NCBI GenBank assembly: GCA_033398695.1
Contig: CM065815.1
Coordinates: 11,376,501 to 11,440,500 of the forward strand
Length of the DNA stretch: 64,000 bases
Direction: 5' to 3'
Source: Orobanche coerulescens
Lineage: Eukaryota > Streptophyta > Magnoliopsida > Lamiales > Orobanchaceae
How positions within the stretch are numbered: the stretch's first letter is position 1; every line of letters begins with the position of its first letter. The translations under genes were made by a program, and so were the position numbers. The notes under the pieces were generated by a model. The model had not been told where the DNA came from. It did no database searches and saw nothing but the letters and a program-made list of their open reading frames with translations. Shown here piece by piece: positions 22,178 through 32,361 of this stretch.

Positions 22178-22372
22178 AGATTAGGAAAATTTGGTTTTAT
22201 ATTAGGCCAGTACTAAAATTGCATCGGTTTTATATTTGTTGATTCCACTTCGCAAACAAGAATAATAGACAAACTGGAATCGACAAATATAAAAAAGTAT
22301 GTAATTTTAGTATCGACCTAACGTCATATTAAGTTTTCCTGCCGTGACGGTAGAAAAGCCAGGTAAGATAAT
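22178..22372. mobile_element. Right half of the split MITE
   Basis: Complementary to the left half (8075-8261) and itself a foldback: 'cagtactaaaattgca' near 22206 pairs with 'tgtaattttagtatcgacc' near 22300. It ends about 22372, next to the second copy of CATAATAATGGGC. See the left half for limits. Confidence 0.5.
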
Positions 22373-22423
22373 CATAATAATGGGCGAAATACCCCGCCCC
22401 GGGATCAATAAACATTGTTAGAT

Positions 22424-22687
22424 GTCCCAGGGGCATAGACTGATGGTAAGTTGTAAGGTGATTTGGGTGGAAATACTCCGACATCGCGGGTTCGAATCCG
22501 TGTGGTGACAATACTTTGCTGAAATATTGCAAGGTTTGTTGCTGGGTTCGTGTCTCGTTGGTCCTCTCCCTTGCAGGGCTGCCATTAGTGCACATCCCTC
22601 GATTTAACACCCGTCTGGTCAAGGGACCTATGATACAGGTGGGAGAGTTTCTCGTCTCTCCCTCAACAAAAAAAATAATAAAAAAAA
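22424..22687 (+). mobile_element. tRNA-derived SINE with 13-bp target duplication
   Basis: A perfect polymerase III B box GGTTCGAATCC lies at 22491-22501, and an A-box-like 'catagactgatggtaag' lies about 45 bp upstream. The body is about 240 bp and ends in an A-rich tail (22667-22687). The exact 13-bp repeat AACATTGTTAGAT flanks it (22411-22423 and 22688-22700). These are the defining features of a SINE inserted by LINE-type target-primed reverse transcription. It has no coding capacity. Confidence 0.88.
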
Positions 22688-22700
22688 AACATTGTTAGAT

Positions 22701-23514
22701 ACACTTGATATATATGTATGAATAATAAAATGGATATTATTATATGAAAGATACTTAATGTTCAATTCAAATGCCAATTATTTTCATTCGATTATTTTCA
22801 ATAAGGATCAATTAGTCTAATTCCAAAATACGTATTTTTTAGCCATCAAATGTTCTCTCTCTTGGGCTTGAAAAAATAAGATTTTTTGCATTCCATTTGT
22901 TGTGTATAATTTTAAAACATAATATTAAAGAATATATTTTTAAAATAAAATTTTATTATCTAATTAAATTCACACAATAATTCTTATTGTATTATATAAA
23001 TTATAATATGTGTTGATACTTTTTTTTAAATAATTGAGACAGAGACAAGAGGGAGTATTCAGTCAAAATATATTTCAATAGAAAATTAATTTTACTCGGT
23101 AAAATCCAATTCTAGTCGATAAGAATCAATAACTTCATATGATAAATTACACGTAATCAATAAAAATCAAATTCAATTAGTAATAATCAATTTAGTTGAG
23201 TTAAAATCTATTTTAATCAGCTAAAATCAATTTTATTCATAAAAATAATTTCAGTTCAATAAAAATTAGTTGAAGAGAACAAAGCCTAGTCTCCCCTTCC
23301 GTATTCATATAAAGAACGGGATCCGTCGCACTTCTACGCTAAGCAAAACAAAAAACCCGATAACCAAACTAGAGTTTCCGATGATGCCCTATACCCGATT
23401 CCAATTAATTATTACGCTTCTCTCCTTTATTAAGCCGATCCAAACATCAACCTACCCGTTGCTTGGCAACGATACCAATCTTCCATGAGTCTCCCTCTCT
23501 CTCTCTCTCTCATA
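22701..23514. other. AT-rich intergenic DNA downstream of KPHMT
   Basis: Contains a degenerate tandem repeat with the core 'aaaatcaattt..agt' at about 23080-23265 and a CT microsatellite at 23491-23510, just past the KPHMT stop codon. The KPHMT 3' UTR should lie at its right edge. No gene is recognised. Confidence 0.45.
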
Positions 23515-26500
23515 TTATTTTGTAGCCTCAAACTTCTCAGCTGCATTAGCTGCTGCATTGGCTGCATCACCCAAACCCATGTTCTGCAATGCTTTTAAAA
23601 AAACATCAATATCAGCAGTGCCGATTTTATAAGGGCTGTGAGCCGAGCTAGGGAAAGAACCATCTGTAACTTCTTTCTGGTATTCTAAAAGAGCCTTGTT
23701 GATTACGTCCCCAACACGAGCGTACTGTTTACTGAACTTTGGAGTCACCTGTGATTTGAAGGTAAAGTCGATAAGTTGCTGAAATCTTGCGCCAGAGACC
23801 AAAATTGTAGTTTATTCAAACAACATTACCCCAATACCTCAATGGCTCCCGCAAAAAGCGGGGTAAGGGGGGATCGGATGTACGCAGCCTTACCCCTGTC
23901 TTGACACAGAGAGGCTGTTTCCGGATGATCCAAAATAAAAATTGCATCGAGAATTGCATGGAATGACTAGTACTTCATGAGAAAAAGAAGTGCAGCCAGT
24001 TTAGTGAGTCATTTTGTTTTATTCCATTATAATCAAGAACCAAAGAATAAGGAGTCTTTGCTCCATTAGAAACAATGGAAAATATTGTAGTTTATTCAAA
24101 AAAAAAAAAAAAAAATTAGCTTTTAGGGATTTTTTCCTCTTCAGCTTTTTAGTTCTTTTAGTTTTTCCTTGATTTTTAATGTTTTAGGTTTTTTAGTTTT
24201 TTTCCCCACTTTTTTAAGGATTTTTTTAGTTTATTCAGACTTTTCTATTTTTGGTATTTTTTTTATTTTAAGATTTAGTTATAAGGAACTGCCAGATTGT
24301 GAGGAATGTTTGTCTCCAATAAGTGTGGTTTAGTATTAAATAAACCGTGCCTTAATCCCAAAATGATTTGGCGTCGACTATAGTATTAAATAATCAATCT
24401 TAAGAAAAATATTGACGGAGGTAAATTTAATGGGAGAAATGTGAGTTGGCATTAACCTTGGCGTGGTGTGGGTGTTGTAGCATCCCGAGAAGGTCGTGGT
24501 AAACTAAAACCTGCATATGCAAATTGCATCGTTCGTTATTAAGAATATACTACATGCAATAACATAATTTGTGTGTGCGTGTGCGTGTGCGCTGCACTGT
24601 GCAAGGACTGAGCAACACCGTCTTCTGAAGTTGAACCAAGAAAAAAAAAAAAGCACAAGATGGTGATGAAAACAAGAAGTTAGGATATAGCTAAAAACTC
24701 TTTTATCCCACAAGCTCAGCAGAATATTCAACATACACATCCTTCATCCGTTACAAAGTTGACGATTATTTATCTATACCTTCCCAAAAACAAGTGCTCA
24801 GCTTCTTATATTAACACAAGTGTGCTTGAATTTTGTGGTTGTGGGGATTAAATATAGGTACAACTCTCGTCAGCTGAAAACAGTGTTGTAAATATCTGCC
24901 TAAGCGGACGGCAAGGGGTGCCAAGCCAAACCGATTTTGTCTAAATCACTTGAAAAAGTAGTTTCATCCAAAATTAGGCTATGTGTCGTAGGCGGACGGC
25001 CATTGGGAAAAAAATCGGCCAAAGTTGAAAAAAAAAAACCGAAAGAAAATATGTAGTATTATTAAGCATTGAGCATTGAGAACATCACAAAAAAGAAGAA
25101 GAAATATAAAAAATTCAAACTAATGGCCTTTATAAGATGCAAGAAGCTATACTAACTTGGCCACTGCAAAAAGGCCCGGCCCCTATGCCGATGGTGGGAA
25201 TCTGAAGAGCCGAAGTTGCGGCTGCAGCCACAGGCGGCGGAACACATTCCAACACAACAGCAAAACATCCTGCTTCTTGCAAAGCCATGGAAGTCTCCAC
25301 AACCTGCAAATCAAGAACTCATTTGTGTATAAATAAAACAAATTAACTTTACTTGCAAAAAAAAAAAAAAAAAAAGTACTCGCTCGGTCCAACTTGAAAA
25401 GTCATATTTCTAATTTTTTTCACATCTCATGCCCTTATACTTGTATGGATATGTGTATGGTTCAAACAAAATTCTCAACTAATAAATAAGGATACTAAGG
25501 CCCTGTTCTTTTGGACTTATTTTTCAGTTTTTCAGTTCAGTTCAGGTCAGGTCTCAGCTCCGTTCTTTTTCTTCTTCTTATTATTAGTAATCTTAATTAT
25601 TATTATTGTTATTATTACTAATAATATTACTATTATTGTTGTTGTTTTTAATTACTATTATTATTATTATTATTTATCATTGATTCATTATTATTATTAT
25701 TATTTACCCTTAATATATATTTCAGTTCAGTTCAGTTCCATTCAGTTCAGTTCAGATTCATTCAGTCCAAAAGAACAGAGCCTAAGTGGAAGATATGAGA
25801 GTAGAAAGCTTATTTTATGAATTGTACTTTGCAATCCATAAAAAGTTGTGCACTCACCAAATATGACTCTTCAAGTAGGACGTACATGAGTAGTATTTAG
25901 GGTTTTCAAATGTCTGATTTTGTTTATGATGCTGCAAAGTTCCAATCATGATCTAAAGACAACGGGAGGGTGCTTTATACTCCGTCTGTTTATAAATAAA
26001 TGTCGTTTGACTTTTTTCAATAATGAACTTTAACCATTTAATTATTTCTTTTTAGAGATTGTACAGATAAATTTAAAATTATCCTTAGGTTCGTTCTTGA
26101 AAATAAATTTTTCATAATATTATTTTTCTGATAATTTTTCATGATATAAATAGATAGGTATTCATGGTCAAAGATTTGTCTCGAAAAGCGAGAACGACAT
26201 CTATTCAGATGCTGATGGAATGGTTTTTGTTCTACTTCTAATCTGAATTTCACAAACAAATAGATACACTTCTACAGCAAATGTCTGATTTTCAACTATT
26301 GTCCACTTTTCAACAATGAATCACTTCCTCTGAAAGTAGAAGTAGAAGTTTCGTTCGTTATGTGCACCTGATTTGTTTTTTACACACAAATAAAGCACGT
26401 TTACAGCTTATTTACTCAACTATTTAGCTTTTATTTGCAAACACGAATAATTTCCAATCATTCAAATCCATTTCGTTTTCTTTAACATAATAAATCACTT

Positions 26501-28163
26501 CCTCGGTAATCAGCAGTTTTTTGACACACTCCCTTATATGCTACTACCATTGACAAATTCTTAGAAGCAATACCTTCACCGCACTATCAACATTCCTGCC
26601 TTGTGGTCTAAATCCTCCAAGAACACTAATGGCCTGAGGGGTGAGCCCAACATGGCCCATCACTGCAATACCAGCTTCAACAATAGCTTTAGCTGCGGTG
26701 ATTCTTGAAGGGGCCCCGCCTTCCAATTTAATTGCATCCATTCCTCCTTCCTTCAAAACCCTTACGGCTGTATCAACTGCCTGATCACAATTCAAACTGC
26801 AAATCACCAACCGCACGTACATTCACAACCCGAAATAATAATTCAAAGAAGAAGAAAAAAGGCATAGTCCATCCATTTCTAATGACTCATCCAATGTGTA
26901 TTTGAAATCCACCACGGTAACTCATATAATGTATGAATATCAAAATGCTACGTTAGTTCTGTCTACGGCCGTGAAATATCTGCTAACACCAAACACAAGT
27001 GTCTATCTCACGCAAAACAACCCTGCCCAAATTGCTTTAAACATGCTAACTTTTGGGGGGAAATTCGATCCTAGTGCCCGCAGGGGGTACCCAAACGCTG
27101 GATCATGCATGTACACACACATGTGGATGTGTGTAGATCCAACGGTGAAGAACCCATGCGGGTAGTGCCCGTATGGGTAGTATCGGATCTTCCAACTTTG
27201 GGATCAATAAGAAGTAAAATGCCATAGCTAATAAGAAAAAATAATAGCTATTTTGAGAAATGAGATTAAAATAATATTGGCACGCCATATTTCACGCGGA
27301 CCATCTCCATAACCAATTATGGTAGAACCTCGATAAATAAATAACCTCAGGTAAATAATGATTTGCTTAAAACACTTGGTGTTAAAATCTAACTAGATAA
27401 TTTAATAATCCGAATTAGTTAATACTTTTATCAAACGTTAACAATTTGAAAGAGGTTTAATTGCAAGCAAGATAATCACTAGAAGCTGATAATCACTTAT
27501 TTTTAGTGTTTGTAAACACTGCCTATAAATCACTGCGAAACATAATCTGAGAGTATTCGCTAACTTGAAAAAGAAAGGGTGATTCTCAACTTTCCGCCTG
27601 AAAAATGTCACTTATAATATCCGGAATCACTTATTTTTCGACTTTGTAAAACTTTCTCTGTTATAATAACACCTGCAATAATATTTCAGCAATCACTTCG
27701 TCATATATAATCACTTCAAACAGCATTTAACCTGATGCGTGCTCGACTCGTAACTCCCGAAGGGCAGATCCCCAACAAGCAGCGGGCGCCTGGCTCCACG
27801 CGCCACCGCGCGGCAATGGACGAGCATCTCGTCCAACGTGATGGGCAGGGTGGTGTCGTGGCCGTGGACCACCATGGCAGCAGAATCGCCGACCAAGCAA
27901 ATATCGATCCCGGCGGTGTCCAAATGCACCGCCGACGGGTAATCGTAGGCCGTCACCATGGTTATGGGCTCGCCCTTCTTGTGCTTCTGGCGGAGGTGAG
28001 TGAGCGTCACGCGCTGGCTGTGGTTCTGGGGGTTCGGGCCGCCGTAGACTGTAGTCTCGGGGACATTGCTCATACACCGACAAAGGGAGGGCGTGGAATT
28101 AACAGTGTGTGTTTTAATGGAAGATCTGTATAGGGTTTTGCAGAGTGAAGATAGAATTTTCAT
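23515..28163 (-). CDS. KPHMT: 3-methyl-2-oxobutanoate (ketopantoate) hydroxymethyltransferase, five exons
   Basis: Exons on the minus strand: 28163-27732, 26780-26574, 25303-25157, 24510-24457 and 23748-23515, with GT..AG introns. Together they give 357 residues, close to the Arabidopsis enzymes. It transfers a hydroxymethyl group from 5,10-methylene-tetrahydrofolate to 2-oxoisovalerate, forming ketopantoate, the first committed step to pantothenate and CoA. Family marks: [19 protein letters not shown] (metal-binding D93), VGDLPFGSY (D132), [13 protein letters not shown] and VLECVP with the probable catalytic E232. The first 30 residues are basic and rich in S and T, fitting mitochondrial import as known for the plant enzyme. 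Start is the first ATG of the exon 1 frame. Introns are long and carry a SINE, MITEs and simple repeats. All exons are intact, so the gene is probably functional. Confidence 0.95.
23821..24083 (-). mobile_element. Au-like SINE in KPHMT intron 4
   Basis: The exact 17-bp direct repeat ATTGTAGTTTATTCAAA flanks a 263-bp insert (23804-23820 and 24084-24100). On the minus strand the insert contains GGAAACAGCCTCTCTGTG and GGGGTAAGGCTGCGTACATC and ends in a TTG-type tail. These are marks of the 3' body of Au-type SINEs. The tRNA-like head is degenerate. It lies between exons 4 and 5 and does not touch splice sites. Confidence 0.75.
25499..25782. mobile_element. Tourist-like (PIF/Harbinger) MITE in KPHMT intron 2
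   Basis: Terminal inverted repeats GGCCCTGTTCTTTTGGACT (25499-25517) and its near-exact complement (25764-25782, one mismatch) are flanked by the 3-bp duplication TAA (25496-25498 and 25783-25785). Subterminal 'cagttcagttcag' repeats and an ATT/ATA-rich centre complete the 284-bp element. It lies in the intron between exons 2 and 3. Confidence 0.85.
25976..26222. mobile_element. Stowaway-like (Tc1/mariner) MITE remnant in KPHMT intron 2
   Basis: The left end 'actccgtctgtttataaataaatgtcgttt' type sequence (from about 25978) and the right end with 'aacgacatctattcagatgctgatgg' (to about 26219) form degenerate inverted repeats around an AT-rich core. They resemble the CTCCGTCC-type ends of Stowaway elements. 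The ends have diverged, and no clean TA duplication could be fixed. Confidence 0.4.
27056..27200. repeat. Imperfect foldback in KPHMT intron 1
   Basis: The left arm ('ggggaaattcgatcctagtgcccgc..') pairs imperfectly with the right arm ('..gggtagtatcggatcttcc'). The centre 'acacacatgtggatgtgtgt' is itself near-palindromic. It probably derives from a MITE; no target duplication is certain. Confidence 0.4.
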
Positions 28164-28899
28164 TGCAGCAGGCGAATTAAGGGCTGCGAAGCAATGAAGT
28201 CTGGTGGGGACTGGAGAGTGGTTACGAAGAGAGGAAAGTGAAGACTGAAGAGAATCAAGGGCGGAGGCAAGGCCCGCCCTCCCCCGGGTTACAGCCCGGG
28301 GACTTTTATTTATTTTTAGTTTTTATTGCATTTTTTAAAAAAATTTAACATATATATTCAGTTCGGTTTTATTTATTTTTTTAGTTTAGCCCGCTTAATT
28401 ATACTTTATTATCTCATGTATATATTCACCCTTTAATTTTTAAAATCTCCTAAATATATTTTTGATTACTTACTAATTTTAGTCATTTTTACAAATGTAC
28501 AATTCATTTTACACCATTTATTTTTATCTATTCTTTAGTTTTTCAAGCGACTAATATTATAATTATATAACTGGAGAACTTTCATTCTAAGAATTATTAT
28601 ATAAATTTAGATAATAGATTTTATCTTCAAAGTACTCTCTTCAAATAGGACAATGTCTTGTTGAAATTCAAATATGATGTAGTTTTGAAATTTGCTGAAA
28701 ATTTAAAATCTTAATGAAAATTAAATTTGTTGTTTATAGTTTTGTGGTTTGAATGAGAATTGCGTGGTTGTTTACTATTTTTTTTTTCATAATTATATGG
28801 AACTCTATAATTTCTTTTGTGGCTTTTGAAATGGTTGTCTTTTCACAAGTAACCAACCGTCTAAACACAGCCAACCATAGATTTCATGACAACATTTTT
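28164..28899. other. Upstream flank of KPHMT and AT-rich intergenic DNA
   Basis: The first 100 bp should hold the KPHMT leader and promoter on the minus strand. At 28270-28305 there is a small GC-rich inverted repeat (CCCCGGG..CCCGGGG). The rest is AT-rich with no recognised gene; the open frame at 28753-28953 shows no domain. Confidence 0.4.
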
Positions 28900-28908
28900 A
28901 TTGAGCTT

Positions 28909-29064
28909 AGTGGCGGAAGCAGAGCATTTATTCAGGAAGGTTCGGAACTATAAAAATTACGGAGGTCGGACAACAATATATATAACTTTCCCTATTTTAT
29001 AAGGAAATTTTCATCCGCCGGGGGATCCGTGGACCCCCTTGGACCCCCCCTCCCTCCGCCTCTG
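28909..29064. mobile_element. Short Mutator-like MITE with 9-bp target duplication
   Basis: The exact 9-bp repeat ATTGAGCTT flanks it (28900-28908 and 29065-29073). The ends are imperfect inverted repeats (AGTGGCGGAAGCAG on the left; CAGAGGCGGAGGGA as the reverse of the right). At 156 bp it is non-coding. The duplication length supports a Mutator-type mechanism. Confidence 0.7.
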
Positions 29065-29349
29065 ATTGAGCTTGTCAGGAGTTTCAATTAAATCTAAACC
29101 ATATGTATAAATTGCTGAAATTGCATATCAGTTATCTACTTTCTTTACGAAAATTCAAGGCAACGTCGTTTTTATATCCTTCATGCACATTGAATTACCC
29201 CCCATAATCTAGACATCATTTGGATCTTTATTTGTAGATCATAAATAAAAAAGAGATACGATCATCATATTTTTTCGATGTATCAGTTTTCAGTTAATCT
29301 CTAAAGACCACATTGTTTATATACGACATCATAGAAAGATTTATGTTCT

Positions 29350-29578
29350 TGTTCCGGGAAATCCTTCCCGTATTGGTGTCTTACCTAATATTAGTTGTAG
29401 GGGGATAGAGTTATGGAAGGTTCTAGACTCTTCCATAAGTAGTAGGATCCTGTTAGATGTCTTACTTTAACTAGGAATCCTATGTATGGAAGGACTCTCA
29501 TCAGAATGCCATATAAAGCGCCCTCTATTCATCATATCAATACATTGATTTGTTATTGCTTTACTTTCTCCTCAAACA
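29350..29578 (+). repeat. 5' LTR of the Copia element
   Basis: Matches 37007-37236 with scattered substitutions. It carries a TATA-like CATATAAAG at about 29510. Unlike the other larger LTRs in the window it has no palindrome array. The 3' copy's TATA-like sequence is at about 37169. Confidence 0.9.
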
Positions 29579-30443
29579 CGTTATCAGCACGTAGCTCGAA
29601 CGAAAAAAAAAAAGAAGAAAAAATCGGCCATCAGCCGCCGCGCCCGCAAAGAACCGCCGCGCTACCGCGCCGCCGCCGCACGCGCCGAGCACCGCGCCGC
29701 CCAGCGCCACTGCCAGCCGCCCAGAGCGCCAGCCCAGCGGAACATCGCCGCCGGACCGCCACACGCTACCGCCACACCGCCAAGACTGGCCACCACACTG
29801 ACGCCACCGCCATGGCCAATCGATCCATCCGAACATCGCCGCGGACCGGCCGTCGCCGTCATTGCCGACCGCTGACCAGCTCCAGCCCAGCCAAGTCCGA
29901 CCTGGTTCTGACTCTCGGACCAAAACCCGAACATCAACTTATCTTCGGAAGCCGCCAAAATTGCGCCTCCAGTTTCACGTCGTCGCATCGAGTACCAACC
30001 GGTAGATCGAAGCACACCACAAATTCAGCACGTGTGTAGTTTTATAATCGAGGTAACTATCTGACTTGTCCCTATTTCAATTCTCTCCTTTTGGGAATTT
30101 TTCTTTTGGGGACATGTGTTCTTGGGTTCATTATCTCCCACGCTACTTTGCGGTGGATGAGACCGCGAGAGAAGTCGGTATCTCTGCGTGTCGAAGAAAA
30201 CTGTGTGACGGTCCTGGGGGAGTCACGGAATTGTTGAAAAGTCGATACTTGTGGTTGTTGCATACACCACGTATCTGGGTGCGATCTGATATCGCCGTTT
30301 TTTGTCGACTTTACTAAACAACAATTAAGGGAAGTAAATCGAGTAACGGTTATGTTACACGCTTTTAAAGGCATCGATTGTGACCGTTTACATTGTCACT
30401 GAAAATACAACAAGACTAACTTCCTCTTGTTTATATCTTATAG

Positions 30444-31521
30444 ATGGCACAAAGCTCCAATGTTCATCCGGAGTTCGACATCCTTGACCATGATGGTAAG
30501 GAGTACCATAGGTGGGTCTCAGATGTTCGCTTGGCATTCATCGGTAAGAGATTTACCACCACCATCTTTCCCTCTAACGAGCCTACCGCTCAAGAACCGA
30601 GCGAGAAAACCAAGGCTAATGCACTGATGTACTTGCGTAGACATATACATCTGTTGTTGAAAAAGTGTTATATGAATTTGCAAACCCCCAAAGAACTATG
30701 GGATACACTCGAACAACGATTTAATAATGTGCATGATCAGTGCTTCCTCGAATTGCAACTTCAATGGGGGCAAATCCGATTTTTGGATTATGCGAATGTG
30801 GAAGCCTATAATCAAGATATCCTCAATCTTCGCGCTGATCTTGGTTTTTGTTGTGTCAAGAAGTCTGATCAAGATTTGATCGAGAAGACTCTTAACATGT
30901 TTCCCGTGGGAGCAAGTGTGATTGCTCATCGGCTGCGCGTTGCCTATGAGGAAGGGAGAATTAAAAATTTTAGTGACCTTATCTCCCACCTCGCGAAAAA
31001 AGAAAGGCACCATGAGATTATTCTCAATAGCAATGCGCGCCTGTACTGCACGGCCAATTCCGGAAGTGAATCAGGCTACCCACAGGAAAGCACCACGACA
31101 AAATAGAAAAGGCAACGCTACTCAGTTTTTGCAAGCACCACGGGTGCATGACTCGAGCAAGCGAGGGAAAAGACGAGGTCGTCGTTCCAATGTGTGGAAG
31201 AGGCAAGGTGGCTCGGCCACGGGACCCAGTGGAACCCAACCACGTGGATCGCCTCCTGCCGCCGGGAATGGAACCACTCCAAAGGAAGGCCGGAATTGCT
31301 ATACTTGCGGATCGAAGAAGCATACTTACCGCAATTACAAGGCGCCAAAGAACATCCAAGCTTATTACAAGCACTATAAACAATATTTGACTCAAGAGTC
31401 GAATTACATGGAAGAAGATAATGAGAATACGGAGGTGAACCATACTGAGATCCAGACTGAGATCCCTCCTCTCACCATTGCGGACAAATACCAACATATG
31501 GATGTTGCCGACTTTGACTAG
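30444..31521 (+). pseudogene. Copia gag (broken)
   Basis: ATG at 30444 opens a 220-codon frame with a Copia gag pattern ('YHRWVSDVRLAF', 'ELWDTLEQRF'). The frame ends at 31104-31106. A second frame (from about 31060 to 31521) continues gag with a basic segment and a zinc knuckle starting CYTCGSKKHTYRNY, where the last ligand is Y instead of C. A frameshift in the overlap separates the two. Capsid function would be lost. Confidence 0.78.
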
Positions 31522-32361
31522 ATCATTGTATTTTGACTAGTTTTATGCTTTGGTTATGTTTTGTCTTATTTCTAGTTTTCGAGAACTACTTTGGATTTTT
31601 ATGAATGTAATAAAGTTGGCCATGATGAATAAAATTCTTTTAATTGCTGTGATTGTGCAAAAACGAATTTTATTTTTCCCTTCGAAAGCATGTTTGGTTT
31701 ATCACAAAATAATTGCTAGCAATGAATTGCTTGGTTAAATTGATACATTGGTGGATTTCATCAAAACTTTTGATCATGACTAGGCGCATCATCCTTGGTA
31801 TTTGTTTATGCTTTGAAAGTTCAAACGGAATTAGTGGTTTTTAAACAGCCTTAGTTGTACCGACATTCCTACTTTCTCTGCAAGTCTACCAAGTTGGAGT
31901 TACCAAAAGGATCATTAGCCGAGATAAAAATCGAACACCGAGATGCGTTTTGAAGTGTTTAAACGCTCCTATGGCCATATTTCCATAGTATTGTATCAAC
32001 AATAATGCCTTTGAAAAAGGCTTCAACCTTGCTCTATCACTCAACAATAGGGAAATATCAAAATAGCAAATTTAAACGATCACTGAGATCTGAGTTTAAT
32101 GATCCAGAGAGTGCACGACCTATGGACAGAAAGATACGGAAGTCTAGTTTCCAGAACAACTGACCGTTCGTCCATAGCCTTCTTAACGAAGAAGTTATTG
32201 CTGTTTTAGTGAATAAAGGTCAAGCTGCGCGGAAATTATTTCCAGCGATTGTGCTAACTTTGATCCTAACCAACTTGGTCGAATTTCCCCAAACTCGAAG
32301 TTAATGAGTTTTCGCTATGTCTTTAATCACAAGACTAATCGAGTTTCATGTCTTATTGTAG
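31522..32361 (+). other. Degenerate gag-protease spacer of the Copia element
   Basis: AT-rich sequence between the gag remnant and the protease domain, with no sustained frame. It probably holds the lost gag-pol junction and non-coding leader of pol. No separate gene is seen. Confidence 0.4.

Noticed and set aside
22424..22687. True tRNA gene
   Set aside because: A B box is present, but the sequence does not fold as a cloverleaf over about 75 nt and has a SINE tail and duplication.
29482..30039. 185-codon arginine/proline-rich ORF
   Set aside because: Lies in the LTR and GC-rich leader of the Copia element. Composition reflects GC richness, and it precedes the true gag ATG.
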